Source of the DNA: Chryseobacterium tagetis | Lineage (GTDB): Bacteria > Bacteroidota > Bacteroidia > Flavobacteriales > Weeksellaceae | Direction of reading: 5' to 3' | NCBI RefSeq assembly: GCF_016735585.2 | Contig: NZ_JAERSE020000003.1 | Location: 62,001-126,000 of the forward strand | Length of the DNA: 64,000 nucleotides | Part shown: positions 62,131 to 64,000 of the stretch, one piece after another | Numbering within the stretch: position 1 is the stretch's first letter | Layout of the letters: each line of letters begins with the position of its first letter | Program-made: the position numbers and the translations under genes | Notes under the pieces: generated by a model | Seen by the model: the letters and a program-made list of their open reading frames with translations, nothing else | Databases searched by the model: none | What the model was told of the DNA's origin: nothing

Positions 62131-63036
62131 ATGATAAAATTGAAAAAACTACTATTCATATTTTGCTTTTTGATCTGTGCGAATGCTTTTTCACAGATAC
62201 TTTCTTCCAGTGTAGAGAAGAAAACCATTGCTTTGGGAGAAGTGAATCATATTGTTATCACGATCAATAATTTACATGATAAAAAGGTTTCTGCAGCTCC
62301 TGAAAATGAACTGTTGCCTTTTCATTTTGAAGAAGTAAAGGACAGTATTGCCCAGACTAAAGATATTTATTACCGAAGAATTGAATTTGCGGTATTTGAA
62401 GAAGGGAATTTTACAATTCCCGCATTGGAATTTAAGGTGGACGGAAAGATTTTGAAAACAATTCCTTATGAAATAGATGTCATTAATACAGCTAAAAAAG
62501 ATGACCAGATCAATGATATCATGCAGAATAAAGAGGTTAATCTGGAAGTTAAAGACTATTGGGAACTTTACAAATGGTATATTTTAGCAGGTTTATCGAT
62601 CATTGCTTTGATTATTGCTATTGTGATGTTTATTAAATGGGGAAGGAAAGCTAAAGATTCTCCTGTAGTAGCTACTAATCAGACTTTGAAGGAACTGGAA
62701 TCTTTAAAAAAGAAAAAATATGTGGAAAGTGGAAATTACCGTTCATTCTATGTAGAACTGATTGATATTTCCAGAAAATTTATTTCCAGACAATATCATT
62801 TGCCTGCAGATGTTTTGTTAACAGATGATTTGATTGATTTGATGAAAAAAAACAATACCATTTCTCTCGAAAATGAAAAAGTAGTGGAAGAAGTTTTTTT
62901 ACGCGGAGATCTGGTGAAATTCGCTAAAACCTTTCCGGATAAAGAAGCCATGGAAAAAGATTTTGCAGACATCAGAGAATTTGTGAAACGCTCGTCGAAG
63001 GATTTGGAATTTGAAAATTTGAGAAAGGATGTTTGA
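62131..63036 (+). CDS. BatD-like membrane protein of the Bat operon
   Basis: A 301-residue protein with a signal peptide (LLFIFCFLICANAFSQ), an extracytoplasmic beta domain (about 22-145), a membrane helix near 150-170 (WYILAGLSIIALIIAIVMFI) and a cytoplasmic helical tail. This matches a short BatD/DUF4381-type protein. Its stop overlaps the batA start by eight bases, which supports joint translation. Confidence 0.72.
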   Translation: MIKLKKLLFIFCFLICANAFSQILSSSVEKKTIALGEVNHIVITINNLHDKKVSAAPENELLPFHFEEVKDSIAQTKDIYYRRIEFAVFEEGNFTIPALEFKVDGKILKTIPYEIDVINTAKKDDQINDIMQNKEVNLEVKDYWELYKWYILAGLSIIALIIAIVMFIKWGRKAKDSPVVATNQTLKELESLKKKKYVESGNYRSFYVELIDISRKFISRQYHLPADVLLTDDLIDLMKKNNTISLENEKVVEEVFLRGDLVKFAKTFPDKEAMEKDFADIREFVKRSSKDLEFENLRKDV

Positions 63037-64000
63037 TTTTGAATTTTATAGTCCGTGGTTTTTGCTTCTTTTTTTACTGTTTATTCCTCTTTTAATTAAA
63101 GATATAAAGAAACAGAAAAGAAAAGGAATTAAAGTTCCTACCGTAAAGAATATGAGCGGTAACAACGGGATTCTTCCCGTGCTCTTTTTACTGAAAATAT
63201 CGAAGTATATTATTCTGTCTGCCTTGATTATTGCTATGGCAAGACCAAGAACATTTACCATTTCTCAGGATAGAGATGATACCAAAGGTGTAGATATTAT
63301 GCTTTCGGTGGATGTTTCTTTAAGTATGTTGGCAAAAGATTTAACACCTGACCGTTTAACGGCTTTAAAGGATATTGCAGTTAAGTTTGTTGAAAAACGC
63401 CCGAATGACAGAATAGGTTTGGTTGCCTATTCAGGAGAAGCGTTTACTAAAGTTCCTGTAACTTCCGATCATCAGGTGGTTATAGATGAGCTGAAAAATC
63501 TGAATCCTTTGGAACTTCAACCAGGAACAGCAATCGGAGAAGGGCTTTCTGTTGCAGTCAATCATCTTAAAAACAGCAAGGCGAAGAGCAAGATCATTAT
63601 TCTGATGACAGATGGTGTCAATACCATAGAAAATGCAATGCCACCACAGATTGCTGCTGAACTGGCTAAAAACAATAATATAAAAGTGTATTCTATCGGG
63701 ATCGGAACCAATGGTTACGCCTTGATGCCTACACAGACCGATATATTCGGAGATTTGGTATTTACGGAAACGGAAGTTAAAATTGACGAGCCGGTTTTGA
63801 AAGACATTGCACAGATGACGGGAGGAAAGTATTTCAGGGCAACTTCAAATTCCGGACTGGCAGAAGTATATGATGAGATTAATCAATTGGAAAAATCTGA
63901 TATAAAGGTTTCAAAACTATATAATTACGAAGAGTATTTTAAAATTTTTCTTTGGATTGCATTGGGAATGCTTGTTTTTGATGCTTTACTGAGATGGGTG
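63029..64000 (+). CDS. batA: VWA-domain protein BatA, 3' truncated by window edge
   Basis: The frame opens at ATG 63029 (MFDFEFYSPWFL) and runs to the end of the window, giving 324 residues so far. Two N-terminal membrane segments (WFLLLFLLFIPLLI and YIILSALIIAMA) precede a vWA domain with MIDAS D95-V-S97-L-S99 and the second site TDGVNT. A C-terminal membrane helix (FKIFLWIALGMLVFDALL) is just beginning. BatA is a known member of the Bacteroidetes aerotolerance operon. It lies in the continuous frame with no stop before the edge. Confidence 0.9.
   Translation, partial: MFDFEFYSPWFLLLFLLFIPLLIKDIKKQKRKGIKVPTVKNMSGNNGILPVLFLLKISKYIILSALIIAMARPRTFTISQDRDDTKGVDIMLSVDVSLSMLAKDLTPDRLTALKDIAVKFVEKRPNDRIGLVAYSGEAFTKVPVTSDHQVVIDELKNLNPLELQPGTAIGEGLSVAVNHLKNSKAKSKIIILMTDGVNTIENAMPPQIAAELAKNNNIKVYSIGIGTNGYALMPTQTDIFGDLVFTETEVKIDEPVLKDIAQMTGGKYFRATSNSGLAEVYDEINQLEKSDIKVSKLYNYEEYFKIFLWIALGMLVFDALLRWV

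Overview
The window looks like a chromosomal segment of a low-GC Bacteroidetes, most likely Chryseobacterium or a close Weeksellaceae relative. This rests on family content and on the promoter type: many genes have a TAnnTTTG -7 box, and the best ones also have TTG 20 bases upstream. Typical families include a Bacteroidetes-type (subtype iii) type VI secretion Hcp/VgrG pair, a 646-residue oleate hydratase with the Elizabethkingia catalytic residues at the same numbers (E122, Y241), a Bat/MoxR aerotolerance operon, NamZ/DUF1343, an OlsF-like acyltransferase and YpdA. No rRNA, insertion sequence, integrase or CRISPR array was seen. Two identical tRNA-Phe genes are present.

Layout. 0-7 kb: a partial HEAT-like gene, a serine hydrolase, an M1 aminopeptidase and HMG-CoA synthase. 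6-11 kb: an AraC regulator divergent from an aldehyde dehydrogenase, followed by an AdhP-type alcohol dehydrogenase and DUF779, which looks like an alcohol/aldehyde oxidation module; its intergenic regions are full of dispersed palindromic repeats. 11-20.7 kb: housekeeping and envelope genes, including an SDF symporter, a CbpA/CbpM chaperone pair, a cystathionine-beta-synthase-like enzyme, an FtsX/LolC-type permease overlapping divergently with a NamZ-like muramidase, and a thioredoxin-like protein. 20.8-35.3 kb: an accessory island bracketed by 86-bp direct repeats, each holding an identical tRNA-Phe. It carries Hcp, VgrG, a lipase-like candidate effector, small membrane proteins, a 264-residue orphan, a 1396-residue PAAR-like protein with two predicted peptidoglycan hydrolase domains, and three paralogous exported proteins, two of them lipoproteins, that look like an immunity array. 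35.4-43 kb: OlsF-like acyltransferase with aspartate kinase, fructose-1,6-bisphosphatase with MenC, and GlnRS. 43-48 kb: oleate hydratase with a hydroxyacyl-CoA dehydrogenase, an AraC regulator and an MFS transporter. 48-59 kb: S41 peptidase, YpdA, lipoproteins, a glycosyltransferase, a GIY-YIG nuclease sitting between the arms of a palindromic repeat, YfhO, RlmB and DinB. 59.6-64 kb: the start of a Bat operon (MoxR, GNAT, DUF58, BatD-like, BatA), which runs off the right edge.

The most interesting parts are the tRNA-bracketed type VI effector/immunity island, and the GIY-YIG nuclease gene embedded in a palindrome whose gene-free relatives occur at two other places in the window. Functions are assigned from motifs read by eye; no database search was possible.
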